This document shows, piece by piece, positions 39,589 through 48,273 of a stretch of 64,000 nucleotides of DNA (position 1 is its first letter; each line of letters begins with the position of its first letter). Position numbers and translations under genes: made by a program. A model generated the notes under the pieces. The model was not told where the DNA came from, searched no databases, and saw only the letters and a program-made list of their open reading frames with translations. The stretch covers positions 1 through 64,000 of the forward strand of contig NZ_NOIT01000016.1 in assembly GCF_004136555.1 (NCBI RefSeq). The letters run 5' to 3'. The stretch is from Kocuria carniphila (GTDB lineage: Bacteria; Actinomycetota; Actinomycetes; Actinomycetales; Micrococcaceae).

Positions 39589-39673
39589 GGTGAATCTCCT
39601 CCCGACATTGGTTTCTTCATCGTACGGCAGCAATCCCGCGCTGACCGTGTCCGGGAGATTGTCAGCCGCGCGT

Positions 39674-39682
39674 TGATAGAAT
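39674..39682 (+). promoter_or_regulatory. Extended -10 promoter of the glycan module
   Basis: TGATAGAAT has the TG-n-TANNNT form of an extended -10 element. Transcription would start near 39689, about 55 nt before the first glycosyltransferase. Confidence 0.5.
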
Positions 39683-39743
39683 CCGTGAGTCCAACGGGGC
39701 CCGAGTTTGTAGGTCCCTCACAGTACTTTCCGCGGGAGCAACC

Positions 39744-40670
39744 ATGACTCGAGCCAGTTCACATCCGGCGCAGAGCCAGCGCGTCAGCGTCGCGTGCGTG
39801 ACGCAGGACCGTCCCCGCGACGTCGATCAGTTGATCACGGGCCTGCGGGCCCAGACGGATCCGATCGACAGCCTGTGTCTGGTCGATGCGGGTCGGACGG
39901 CCCTGGACGAGGCTCATCTTCGCGAGCTGATCGACGGCGCCTTCGAGCTGCGGTACCTGCGTACGGTGGCCAACCTGGGCGGAGCGGGCGGTTTCTCGCT
40001 CGCGATCCTCACCGCACTGTCCACCGGTGCGGACCAAGTGTGGCTCATGGATGACGACGCGCATCCGGAGGACGAGAACTGCCTGCGAACCTTGCGTCAA
40101 GCCGCCGCCGAACGGAATCTGGCCGTGGCGTCCCCGCTGATCGTGGCACCGCAGGATCACGGGACGCTGTCCTTCCCGTTCCGCCTCGAGGGAACCATCA
40201 CGCACTCTCGAGCTGACATTGAATCTTTAGGGTTTATTCCGTCGTATGCCGCCTTCTTCAACGGCGCGCTCATGGATGAATCCGTGTTCTTCACCGTGGG
40301 GCTCCCAGACCTCAAGTTGTTCTTGCGCGGGGACGAAGTGGACTTCCTGGTGCGGCTGCGGAAATCGGGTCTGCCTTTCGGAACCGTGACCACCACGGCC
40401 GTGGCCCACCCGCCGGGTTGGGAAGAAGAGCAAGTGGTGATCCCCGGAAAGCTTCAGGTGCTCATCCCTCCGGGGCAGTTCAAGCAGCAGCATTTCTTCC
40501 GCAATCGCGGCTACGTGTCGTGGCGGTACAAACGCGTGGTCCAACTGACCGCGGACGCGATCGGCTACCCGGCGTACTACCTGCAGCGTAGAGATCTCAA
40601 GGGTCTGCGCACGTGGGCCGGTCGGTACGTGAACGGAATGCGGGGACGTGGTTTCGGTGGCCCTCGCTGA
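39744..40670 (+). CDS. GT2-family glycosyltransferase (galactofuranosyl/rhamnosyl type)
   Basis: A 308-residue GT-A enzyme. NLGGAGGFSLAIL near residue 75, VWLMDDDAHPE (DxD motif in a DDD context), FFNGALM, and GDEVDFLVRLRKSG followed by a conserved His (AVAHPPGW) match the actinobacterial GlfT/WbbL-like group that adds Galf or Rha to envelope glycans. The sugar is not certain. It overlaps the next gene by 23 nt. Confidence 0.88.
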   Translation: MTRASSHPAQSQRVSVACVTQDRPRDVDQLITGLRAQTDPIDSLCLVDAGRTALDEAHLRELIDGAFELRYLRTVANLGGAGGFSLAILTALSTGADQVWLMDDDAHPEDENCLRTLRQAAAERNLAVASPLIVAPQDHGTLSFPFRLEGTITHSRADIESLGFIPSYAAFFNGALMDESVFFTVGLPDLKLFLRGDEVDFLVRLRKSGLPFGTVTTTAVAHPPGWEEEQVVIPGKLQVLIPPGQFKQQHFFRNRGYVSWRYKRVVQLTADAIGYPAYYLQRRDLKGLRTWAGRYVNGMRGRGFGGPR

Positions 40671-41517
40671 GCCCCTGAACCCCGCAGATTCTCCCGCGCC
40701 CTTCTCGCTGTTGGTACCCGTCTACCGGGGGGATTCCGCCCACCGGGTACGGCGAGCCATTGACTCCAACACTCATGAACAGACCCGCCCGCCTGCGCAG
40801 GTCGTCATCGTGCGCGATGGCCCCGTGCCGCAAGAGATCACGGACGAGCTGGACCGGATCAGCGCGGCGTCGGCGGTGCCTGTGGTGCGTGTGGAACTGG
40901 AACACAACGCGGGCCTGACCAACGCGCTGAACACGGGCCTGTTGTGGTGCTCCCACGACGTGGTGGCCCGCGCGGACGCTGACGATATTTCCTACCCCGA
41001 TCGATTCGCCCGGCAACTTCCGCTCATCGAGGACGGCGCGGACCTGATCGGCGCCTCGATGCACGAGATCGGCGATGACGAGACCACCCCCTTGGCCCTG
41101 CGCCAGGCACCGGTGGGACACGAGGAAATCGCCGGTGTCGCGAAACGGCGCAATCCGATTTCTCATCCGTCCGTGGTGTTCCGTCGCAGTGCCGTGGAAG
41201 CGGTGGGCGGCTATGAACACGTGCCCATGGCCGAGGACTACTGGCTGTGGGCGCGAATGCTCCACGCGGGTGCCGATGTCCGCAACGTGTCGGAGCCGCT
41301 GGTCGGTTATCGGGTCTCGGCTGGCTCCTACGAACGGCGCGGGGGACCGCGCGTGTTTCTGGCCGAAATGGCGTTGCAATGGAAATTGCGCCGTTTGGGG
41401 TACGTGGGCTTCATACAATGGGCGACAAACGTGATCGTGCGGGGCGGGTACAGATTTGTACCGCTCAAGGTGCGGGAAACGGCCTACCGGTTCATGGTGG
41501 GCCACCGCAACAGCTAG
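40648..41517 (+). CDS. GT2-family glycosyltransferase
   Basis: A ~289-residue GT-A enzyme with FSLLVPVYRGD at the N-terminus, VVIVRDGP, NAGLTNALNTGL, ARADADDISYPDRFARQ (DxD) and MAEDYWLWARML (the catalytic ED motif). These are typical of capsule or O-unit type transferases. Start GTG 40648 or GTG 40657; neither has a clear ribosome site, and both overlap the previous gene. Confidence 0.88.
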   Translation: MVSVALAEPLNPADSPAPFSLLVPVYRGDSAHRVRRAIDSNTHEQTRPPAQVVIVRDGPVPQEITDELDRISAASAVPVVRVELEHNAGLTNALNTGLLWCSHDVVARADADDISYPDRFARQLPLIEDGADLIGASMHEIGDDETTPLALRQAPVGHEEIAGVAKRRNPISHPSVVFRRSAVEAVGGYEHVPMAEDYWLWARMLHAGADVRNVSEPLVGYRVSAGSYERRGGPRVFLAEMALQWKLRRLGYVGFIQWATNVIVRGGYRFVPLKVRETAYRFMVGHRNS

Positions 41518-41546
41518 TTCGCGTGCACGAAAGGACGTCAACGCGC

Positions 41547-43457
41547 ATGGGGAACCCCCAATCCAATACCCCCTCGGCGGAGAAGCCGGTCGCGTGGCTG
41601 TGGATCCAGATGATTCTGGATTCCGCCGCGTGGATCGTTGCCATGTGTGTGGCGGTGCTTCTGCGCTACGAGATGAACGTCCAGTTCGTCTCCGTGGGCG
41701 GCCTGGTGATCACGTGCGCCGTGGCCGTTGCGTGCCAAATGGTGGTGGGTTTCTCCTTCGCGCTGTACAAGGGGCGCTATTCCTTCGGCAGTTTTGAGGA
41801 AGCCAAACTGCTGGTCGTGGTGACCGTGATCGTCACCGCCATCCTGGAGGTCGTCCTCCTGGTCTTCGGCGTGGCCATGGGAATCCCGCGCTCCATCGGC
41901 TTCATTGCGTTCCCGTTCGCGTGTTTGTTCATGGCGGCCTTCCGCTATCTCAAGCGCATGTACCAGGAATCCACGGCCAAGCCCGGAGCCGAGGCCCAAC
42001 ACGTGGTGGTCTTCGGCGCCGGTTACCTGGGCACGTTCCTGGTCCACCGCATGATGCAGGACCCCTCGTCGGAGTTCCTGCCGGTCGCGCTTATCGATGA
42101 CGATCCCGCCAAGAAGCACCTGCGCATTTCGTCCGTTCCCGTGATGGGCACCCTGCACGACGTCGCTCACGTCCTGGAAGCCACGCGATCGGCCGTTCTG
42201 ATCGTGGCCATTTCCGACGTCGAGCCGCGTCTGATGCGCCGCGTGTCCGACGCCGTGGCCGGCACCAACACGCGCGTGATGACCGTGCCGCCCATCACCG
42301 ACATGTTGACCGCGAACAAGCAGAGCGTGGACCTTCGCGATATCGCCATGGAGGATCTGATCGGGCGGCGCCCGGTGGACATTCACGTGGATGCGATCGC
42401 CGGTTACGTCACGGGTAAACGAGTCCTGGTCACGGGTGCGGGCGGGTCCATCGGCTCCGAGCTGTGCCGACAGCTCGTGGGCTTCGAACCCGCGGAACTG
42501 ATCATGCTGGACCGCGACGAAACCGGTCTGCAGTCCACCCAGATCTCGATCACCGGGCGCGGCCTGCTGGACGGTAACGACACCGTTCTCGCGGACATCC
42601 GGGACACGGAGTCGCTCGAGCACATTTTCGAAAAACGGCAACCGGAAGTCGTGTTCCACGCAGCCGCGCTCAAACACGTTTCGCTGTTGGAGCAGTTCCC
42701 GGACGAGGCGTGGAAGACCAATGTGATGGGCACCCTCAACGTGCTCAGTGCGTCGGCCAATGTGGGCGTGGACGTGTTCGTGAACGTCTCCACGGACAAG
42801 GCCGCCAATCCCACCACTGCGCTGGGACACTCCAAGCGCGTGGCCGAGAAACTCACCGCGTGGATGGCGGGCCAGACCGGCAAACGCTATGCCTCCGTGC
42901 GGTTCGGCAACGTGTTCGGCTCGCGCGGTTCCATGCTCCCGTTGTTTGCGGAGCAGATCCGCCAGGGCGGGCCCATCACGGTGACCCACGCGGATGCCAC
43001 CCGCTACTTCATGACCATCCCGGAGGCCTGCCAGCTGGTGATCCAGGCCGGTGCCATCGCCAGCGGGGGAGAGGTCCTCATCCTGGACATGGGCGAACCC
43101 GTCAGGATCCTGGATATCGCCGAACGGTTGCGGGCCATGTCCGGCCGTGAGGACGTGGAAATCGTGATCACCGGTCTGCGCCACGGAGAGAAGCTCCACG
43201 AAGACCTGATTGGTGCGGGCGAGAGCGACGAACGTCCGCTGCACCCCAAGATCTCCCACGCGAGGGCCGAACGTCTGGATCCGGCGCACCTGGACCGGCA
43301 CGTCTGGAAGGTGCGCGGCGGCATGCTGTTCACCGGTTCCATCCCCGTCATCACGGACAGCACCCAGCCCCGTATCACCGATTTTTCCGTCCCCCGAGCC
43401 AGAGAACATCAGAAGCCATCCCCCCACGCAGAACGTCACGGGGGAGACCGCTCATGA
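41547..43457 (+). CDS. Membrane nucleoside-diphosphate-sugar dehydratase (CapD/PglF/WbpM-like)
   Basis: A 636-residue protein with four N-terminal membrane helices (to ~residue 130), a CoA-binding-like Rossmann domain (GAGYLGTFLV, ~157) and a second Rossmann SDR domain (VTGAGGSIGSE, ~296; VNVSTDKAANPT, ~414). Relatives convert UDP-GlcNAc to the 4-keto-6-deoxy sugar used for unusual envelope sugars. At the position where family members have Tyr or Met (NPTNVMG), this one has Leu (NPTTALG). AAAGGA 11 nt upstream of ATG; the frame left of it is a shadow. Overlaps wecA by 4 nt. Confidence 0.9.
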   Translation: MGNPQSNTPSAEKPVAWLWIQMILDSAAWIVAMCVAVLLRYEMNVQFVSVGGLVITCAVAVACQMVVGFSFALYKGRYSFGSFEEAKLLVVVTVIVTAILEVVLLVFGVAMGIPRSIGFIAFPFACLFMAAFRYLKRMYQESTAKPGAEAQHVVVFGAGYLGTFLVHRMMQDPSSEFLPVALIDDDPAKKHLRISSVPVMGTLHDVAHVLEATRSAVLIVAISDVEPRLMRRVSDAVAGTNTRVMTVPPITDMLTANKQSVDLRDIAMEDLIGRRPVDIHVDAIAGYVTGKRVLVTGAGGSIGSELCRQLVGFEPAELIMLDRDETGLQSTQISITGRGLLDGNDTVLADIRDTESLEHIFEKRQPEVVFHAAALKHVSLLEQFPDEAWKTNVMGTLNVLSASANVGVDVFVNVSTDKAANPTTALGHSKRVAEKLTAWMAGQTGKRYASVRFGNVFGSRGSMLPLFAEQIRQGGPITVTHADATRYFMTIPEACQLVIQAGAIASGGEVLILDMGEPVRILDIAERLRAMSGREDVEIVITGLRHGEKLHEDLIGAGESDERPLHPKISHARAERLDPAHLDRHVWKVRGGMLFTGSIPVITDSTQPRITDFSVPRAREHQKPSPHAERHGGDRS

Positions 43458-44563
43458 CAGCACCCATCATCACCACCGCACCGTCCGTGTTGTCCCGCGT
43501 GGAAGGCCCGGGTGCCATTCCGCAGGCCGACACGCTGGAACACCTGTTCACTCTCGCGCTCTGGCTCGGCGGTGGGGCGTTCCTCATCTCCGTGTTGCTG
43601 CCGTTCGTGATCAAGCCCCTGCTGGCTCGGTGGGGAGTCATCGACATCCCCTCGGACAGGTCTTCACACGACCGTCCGGTCATTCGTGGCATGGGACTGG
43701 CCGTCGCTGTGGCCATCGTGGTCATGTATGCGCTGGCCCTCGCACTGGGCGTGGTCGAAGTGGACCGCTCGGTCTCCTTGATCGTGCTGGCCATGATCGT
43801 GGCCAGTGCAGCCCTCGGTTGGCTCGAGGATTACCGCGGGGTTTCCGTGGGAACGCGACTCGGGGTGCAGCTGTTGATCGGTGCGCTGGGTACGGGCGCC
43901 CTGATCGTGTCTCTGGGGATCGCCGTGTGGTGGTGGCCGGTGGGCGTGATCGCCACGGTCGCCTACATCAACATTGCCAACTTCATGGACGGCATCAACG
44001 GCATCTCCGGTATGCACGGCACCGCCGTGGGACTGTTCTACGCCTGGGCCGGTGCCGCGAACGACATGACCTGGATGATGTGCGCCGGCCTGATCGTTGC
44101 CGGCGCCTTCGCAGGCTTCTTGCCGTGGAACCTGAGTCGAGGCACCGTCTTCCTGGGCGACGTCGGCTCCTATGTCCTCGGCGGCAGCCTGGTCGCGATC
44201 GCGATCGGCGCTTTCCTGTCCGGCGTGTATGTGGAGTACTTGCTGCCCCCGCTCGTGATCTACCTGGCGGACACCACGGTGACCCTCATCAAGCGCGTCC
44301 AACGTGGTGAGATTTGGTACAAACCGCACCGCGAGCACGTGTATCAGCGCCTCACGGACGTGGGGCTGTCCCACGTCCAGTCCTCGTTGGTCGTGACGGT
44401 GGCCACGATCCTGGTCAGCTTGATTGCCTTGTGGGGTGTGCGCGCCGACGGCGCCGGGTCGGTTCTCGCGGGCCTGGCCACCGCCGCTGTGGTCGTGTTG
44501 TACCTGTGCCTGCCGCGCGTGTTGCGACCGCTGGCTCGGCGACGTCGGGCCGTGGATTCATGA
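43454..44563 (+). CDS. wecA: Undecaprenyl/decaprenyl-phosphate sugar-1-phosphate transferase (WecA type)
   Basis: A 369-residue polyprenyl-phosphate transferase with about eleven membrane helices. Motifs: DIPSDRSSHDRPVIRGMG, the catalytic ANFMDGINGISG, FLGDVGS and the C-terminal KPHREHVYQRL loop. It loads GlcNAc-P or a related sugar onto the lipid carrier for envelope polymers. In mycobacteria the same gene (rfe, Rv1302) lies between sua5 and the atp operon. ATGA overlaps on both sides couple it to the dehydratase and the AtpI-like gene. Confidence 0.94.
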   Translation: MTAPIITTAPSVLSRVEGPGAIPQADTLEHLFTLALWLGGGAFLISVLLPFVIKPLLARWGVIDIPSDRSSHDRPVIRGMGLAVAVAIVVMYALALALGVVEVDRSVSLIVLAMIVASAALGWLEDYRGVSVGTRLGVQLLIGALGTGALIVSLGIAVWWWPVGVIATVAYINIANFMDGINGISGMHGTAVGLFYAWAGAANDMTWMMCAGLIVAGAFAGFLPWNLSRGTVFLGDVGSYVLGGSLVAIAIGAFLSGVYVEYLLPPLVIYLADTTVTLIKRVQRGEIWYKPHREHVYQRLTDVGLSHVQSSLVVTVATILVSLIALWGVRADGAGSVLAGLATAAVVVLYLCLPRVLRPLARRRRAVDS

Positions 44564-45129
44564 GCGCGGCGGACCCCGTGTCGGATTCTGCAGTGAATCC
44601 GGCGCCAGCGGTGGCCCCATTGGAGGCCTACGGGCGACCGGTTCTGATTCTGAGCGTCACATCCATACTTCTTGCTGTGATTCTCATCACCTGTGCAGCG
44701 ATGATCGGGTTCGATTCGCTGTGGCGTTCCATTGCTGTGGGAGTTGGACTGGTGACGTTGAGTACCGGTCTCACCGTGTTCGTGTCCGCATTTATGTACC
44801 GGGTAGCTCCGGCAGCAACCGCTCCTGCACTGGCCATGTTGTACCTCCTGAAGGTCGTGGTCATGGGTTGGTATTTGTTGTCGGTGGGAGCCCCCGAGTG
44901 GTTGCACTCCTTGGGCTTCGCCATCACGGTGGCCGCGGGCCTGGTCCTGTCCTGGTTGGTGTTGGCACCCGTGGCCATGCGTGCAAGCAACGTCTTGGCC
45001 AGTGATTACGCGGCCGTGGTGCGCGCCAAGGAAGCCCGGGAAGCCGCTGAGGCTGAGGACGAGGCGGCCACTATCCTTGAAGAAAACCCATCAGAACCGA
45101 CCGAAGGGGGAGGCGATGACCGAGCGTGA
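44560..45129 (+). CDS. Four-helix membrane protein at the head of the atp operon (AtpI-like)
   Basis: A 189-residue protein with four membrane helices (about residues 28-48, 55-75, 83-103, 115-138) and an Ala/Glu-rich coiled C-tail. Position before atpB and the four-helix layout match actinobacterial ATP synthase protein I, thought to help c-ring assembly; the sequence itself has no diagnostic motif. The ATG at 44560 overlaps the wecA stop; the frame to its left is a shadow. Overlaps the next gene by 14 nt. Confidence 0.8.
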   Translation: MSAADPVSDSAVNPAPAVAPLEAYGRPVLILSVTSILLAVILITCAAMIGFDSLWRSIAVGVGLVTLSTGLTVFVSAFMYRVAPAATAPALAMLYLLKVVVMGWYLLSVGAPEWLHSLGFAITVAAGLVLSWLVLAPVAMRASNVLASDYAAVVRAKEAREAAEAEDEAATILEENPSEPTEGGGDDRA

Positions 45130-45493
45130 GCGCGATTTCTCCAACTCGCCAGAACATGACGGGCGGCGTGTCGGACCAGCGACAACGGGTTCAAAATCCG
45201 AAGACACGCTCAGCACCGCGGGAGAGCTCGTCCAGCGGGGTGGGCTGGCCGGTGGGCTGACCATGTTGCTGTACTTAGTGGTCGGTGGAGCCTTCTGGAG
45301 TTTGGTAGGCTGGGGCGCGGATCACCTGCTGGGAACAGGGTGGTTGGTGATCGTGGGAGCCGTCATTGGTGCGGCTGCCGGGATCTATCTTGGTTACCTC
45401 CACATGCGGGAGGGCCTGAACTCCAGTTCGACCCCGATGGAGAACCCGACAAAGACATCGTCGTCTGATCAGGGCCCCACGCCCCGAGTGTGA
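45116..45493 (+). CDS. AtpZ/AtpI-family small membrane protein
   Basis: A 125-residue protein with two membrane helices (about 52-72 and 78-98) in the form GGLAGGLTMLLYLVVGGAFWSLVGWGAD ... VGAVIGAAAGIYLGYLHMR, which is the pattern of the AtpZ/AtpI (ATPase gene 1) family. It is likely an accessory in Fo assembly or divalent-ion transport. GGGGGAGGCG upstream of the ATG; start lies inside the preceding gene. Confidence 0.82.
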   Translation: MTERERDFSNSPEHDGRRVGPATTGSKSEDTLSTAGELVQRGGLAGGLTMLLYLVVGGAFWSLVGWGADHLLGTGWLVIVGAVIGAAAGIYLGYLHMREGLNSSSTPMENPTKTSSSDQGPTPRV

Positions 45494-45523
45494 CCGGTCT
45501 GGATACCGCAGAAAGGACCCGTA

Positions 45524-46315
45524 TTGAACCCCGCCTTGAGGATTCCGGCCGAATTTGTGGCCCCGTCAGTTGAGGACGCGCACCTGCCTCCCTTCTTCAC
45601 CGTGGGCACACTTGAAGTCGGCAAGCATTCTTTGTTGATCCTGTTGTCGGTGGTTCTCATCGCAGGGTTCTTCATGTACGTGGTCCGCCGCCGCGCCCTG
45701 GTCCCCTCCAAGGGTCAGTACCTGGGCGAAATGGGATACGGCTTCGTCCGTAATCACCTGGGCCGCGACATCATCGGCGAGAAGGAATTCCGCCCGTACG
45801 TCCCGCTGCTCTTCACCTTCTTCTTCTTCATTCTGGTCAACAACCTGTTCGGCTCCATTCCGGTGCTGCAGCTTCCGACCTTCTCCCACCCGGGCACCGC
45901 CTATGTCTTCGCGGCCGTCGCCTACGTCGTGTGGGTCTTCGTGGGCATCAAGCGCCACGGTTTCGGTGGGTTCTTCGTCAAGATGACCATGCCGCCGGAT
46001 GTTCCCAAGGTCCTCTACATCGTTCTGATCCCGCTCGAGTTCCTTTCGAACATGATCATCCGCCCCGTCACGCACGCACTTCGTGTGTTCGCCACGATGT
46101 TCGCCGGCCACATGGCCATCATGGTTGCCGCCGGCTTCACCGCGTACCTCGCCACCGGCGTGGGTGGCGCACTCGGTATCGGCGGATCCGTCTTCGGCGT
46201 GATCCTGGGCCTCTTCATTTACTTCCTGGAGGTTCTGATTCAGATCCTGCAGGCCTACATCTTCACCCTGCTGTTTGCCGTGTATGTACAGGGCTCACTG
46301 CAGGAGGGGCACTGA
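45524..46315 (+). CDS. atpB: F1Fo ATP synthase subunit a
   Basis: A 263-residue stator membrane subunit of the proton channel. The conserved helix HALRVFATMFAGHMA contains the essential Arg, and IQILQAYIFTLLFAVYVQ is the C-terminal Gln-containing helix. The start is TTG (45524) with GAAAGGA 6 nt upstream; no ATG or GTG gives the normal N-terminus. Follows the two AtpI-like genes by 30 nt. Confidence 0.96.
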   Translation: MNPALRIPAEFVAPSVEDAHLPPFFTVGTLEVGKHSLLILLSVVLIAGFFMYVVRRRALVPSKGQYLGEMGYGFVRNHLGRDIIGEKEFRPYVPLLFTFFFFILVNNLFGSIPVLQLPTFSHPGTAYVFAAVAYVVWVFVGIKRHGFGGFFVKMTMPPDVPKVLYIVLIPLEFLSNMIIRPVTHALRVFATMFAGHMAIMVAAGFTAYLATGVGGALGIGGSVFGVILGLFIYFLEVLIQILQAYIFTLLFAVYVQGSLQEGH

Positions 46316-46424
46316 CCCCACGAAGCAGCGGTCCACTCGGACTGCTGATGTGACCATCGTCCATTTACGATTCCAGTAATGGCATCACTGCCCGACACGG
46401 GCACCCAGAAAGGAAATATCCATA

Positions 46425-46625
46425 ATGGAAGGTTCGCTTAGCGTCATTGGCTACGGTCTCGCTGCCATCGGTGGTGGCATCGGTGTGGGTTTGATCTTCG
46501 CTGCTTACATGCAGGCAGTTGCTCGCCAGCCCGAGTCCCAGCGCGTGATTCAGCCGATGCTGTTCATGGGCTTCGCCGTGGTCGAGGCACTGGCCATCCT
46601 GGGCTTCGTGCTCGCACTCCTCTAA
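46425..46625 (+). CDS. atpE: F1Fo ATP synthase subunit c
   Basis: A 66-residue two-helix hairpin, the rotor-ring subunit. Helix 1 has [21 protein letters not shown], the loop is ARQPE, and helix 2 has [14 protein letters not shown] with the ion-binding Glu. The residues next to the Glu do not resemble the sodium-type sites, so a proton ring is likely. AGAAAGGAAA ribosome site. Confidence 0.97.
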   Translation: MEGSLSVIGYGLAAIGGGIGVGLIFAAYMQAVARQPESQRVIQPMLFMGFAVVEALAILGFVLALL

Positions 46626-46675
46626 GAGCGGTACGTCCGCACTTAGCCCTTAACTAGAGAACAGGAATCGCGCAC

Positions 46676-47227
46676 ATGACCGCAATGTTGTTGGCAGCAG
46701 AAGAAGGGGCCAGCCCCCTTCTCCCCAACGTCTGGGAAATGCTGATCACTTTCATTGGGTTCCTGATTCTGCTTTTCATCGCGATCAAGTTCATCGCTCC
46801 GGCATTCGAGAAGGTCTACCGTGACCGCACCGAAGCCATCGAAGGTGGACTTGCCAAGGCCAAGGCCGCTCAGGCAGAGGCCAAGGCCGCTCGCGACGAG
46901 TACAACCAGCAGCTTGAGAGCGCCCGCCTCGAAGCCCAGAAGATTCGTGAGGAAGCCCGCACCGAGGGCGAGAAGATCCTCGCGGACTTCAAGGATCGCG
47001 CCAACGTCGAATCCGCTCGGATCACGGAGAACGCACACAAGGCCATTGAGGCCGAGCGTGCCGCCGCAGTGGTTTCCTTGCGCGACGAGGTCGGTACCTT
47101 GGCAACACAGCTCGCTTCCAAGATCGTCGGGGAATCCCTGAACGACGACGCTCGTGCAAACCGCGTGGTCGATCGCTTCCTGGCCGATCTTGAGACCGAG
47201 CAGGGTCGCACAGGAGCTGCACGGTAA
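46676..47227 (+). CDS. atpF: F1Fo ATP synthase subunit b
   Basis: A 183-residue peripheral-stalk subunit: a single N-terminal membrane helix (LITFIGFLILLFIAIKFI, ~22-40) followed by a long charged coiled coil (KAKAAQAEAKAARDEYNQQL). A second in-frame ATG three codons later is possible. It shares one base with atpH (TAATG). Confidence 0.96.
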   Translation: MTAMLLAAEEGASPLLPNVWEMLITFIGFLILLFIAIKFIAPAFEKVYRDRTEAIEGGLAKAKAAQAEAKAARDEYNQQLESARLEAQKIREEARTEGEKILADFKDRANVESARITENAHKAIEAERAAAVVSLRDEVGTLATQLASKIVGESLNDDARANRVVDRFLADLETEQGRTGAAR

Positions 47228-48102
47228 TGGCAGAAGCATCGAACGAACCATATCGTCCCCTCACAGTGGACATTGATCGCTGGGCTTCGGAAGCAAACGT
47301 CGAAACGGCTAAGCAGCTGTTCGGCATGCTCGACGTCATCGACGGCAACGGCGCTCTGCGCCGGGCGCTGACGGATCCGTCACGCGCTGCCGACGATCGT
47401 GTCAAGCTCGTACACAAGCTCTTCGGGGAGCGGACCCACAAGTCCGACACCGTGGAGGCTGTGTCCGGGTTTGTGCACCGACTGATGGGCAACGAGGAAC
47501 ACGATCCCGCTATCGAGATCGTGTCCGAGCTTGTGAAGCAGCGCTCCGCCAACGAGCGACAGCTCGGTGATGGCATTGAACGAACCGCAGTGATGATGGC
47601 AGCAGCGTCTGCCGAGAACCGCGGTGGGCTCAATGCCATGGAATCCCTGGTGGATGAACTGATTCAGTTCAAGAACACCGTGGATCACTCCGAGGAGATC
47701 CAGGGTGCCTTCGCCGATTCGCGCGCCAGCCCGGAAGCCAAGGCACAGCTCGCATCCCGACTGATGCCCAATGCATCTGAAGAGGGCAAGCTGTTGACTC
47801 AGCGTGCCGTCAGCGAGCCCCGTGGAGCTCTGCCCGGTCGTTTGATCGAGCGCTTCGCAGAGATCGTGGCCGATCGTCAGCAACGCTGGATCGCCCGAAT
47901 CGTGACGTCTCGTCCACTGAGCCACGAACAGCTGGAGAAGCTGCGTCAGAGCCTCAACGCTCTGTACAAGCGCGATCTCAAGCTGGCCGTGGAGGTGGAC
48001 CGTTCACTGATCGGCGGCTTGCGAGTCCAGGTCGGTGAAGAAGTCATCGACGGGTCTGTGACCCATCGTCTGGATCAGTTGCAGCAGCGAATCGGAGCCT
48101 GA
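47227..48102 (+). CDS. atpH: F1Fo ATP synthase subunit delta
   Basis: A 291-residue OSCP/delta subunit linking the b stalk to F1. It is about 110 residues longer than the E. coli protein, as usual in actinobacteria, because of a longer N-terminal region. The C-terminal TSRPLSHEQLEKLRQSLNALYKRDLKL and DRSLIGGLRVQVGEEVIDGSV match the family end. Confidence 0.95.
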   Translation: MAEASNEPYRPLTVDIDRWASEANVETAKQLFGMLDVIDGNGALRRALTDPSRAADDRVKLVHKLFGERTHKSDTVEAVSGFVHRLMGNEEHDPAIEIVSELVKQRSANERQLGDGIERTAVMMAAASAENRGGLNAMESLVDELIQFKNTVDHSEEIQGAFADSRASPEAKAQLASRLMPNASEEGKLLTQRAVSEPRGALPGRLIERFAEIVADRQQRWIARIVTSRPLSHEQLEKLRQSLNALYKRDLKLAVEVDRSLIGGLRVQVGEEVIDGSVTHRLDQLQQRIGA

Positions 48103-48273
48103 TCCCCTGGTGGAGCGGGGATCGCGGGGAGTCGGTCGATGCCGGCATCTCGTCGCGTTGCCTCCACCGGCCGTTGACACGGTCAGCAGGCGATGGGGCA
48201 ACGCATCGCGACAAAAAGAAGTTAGGTCATTGCGCGGGCGATGATCACGAAACGTAGAGAGCAGGGACAGCAG
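48103..48273 (+). other. atpH-atpA intergenic gap
   Basis: This is the largest gap inside the atp operon (171 nt). It contains a TTGACA at 48174-48179 but no matching -10 hexamer, and no gene. An internal promoter or processing site is possible but not shown. Confidence 0.35.

Noticed and set aside
41538-43439. 633-codon antisense frame over the sugar dehydratase gene
   Set aside because: The peptide is His/Gly/Asp-rich shadow sequence; the opposite strand has two intact Rossmann domains.
48174-48179. Internal atpA promoter based on TTGACA
   Set aside because: No TANNNT hexamer is found at 16-18 nt from it.
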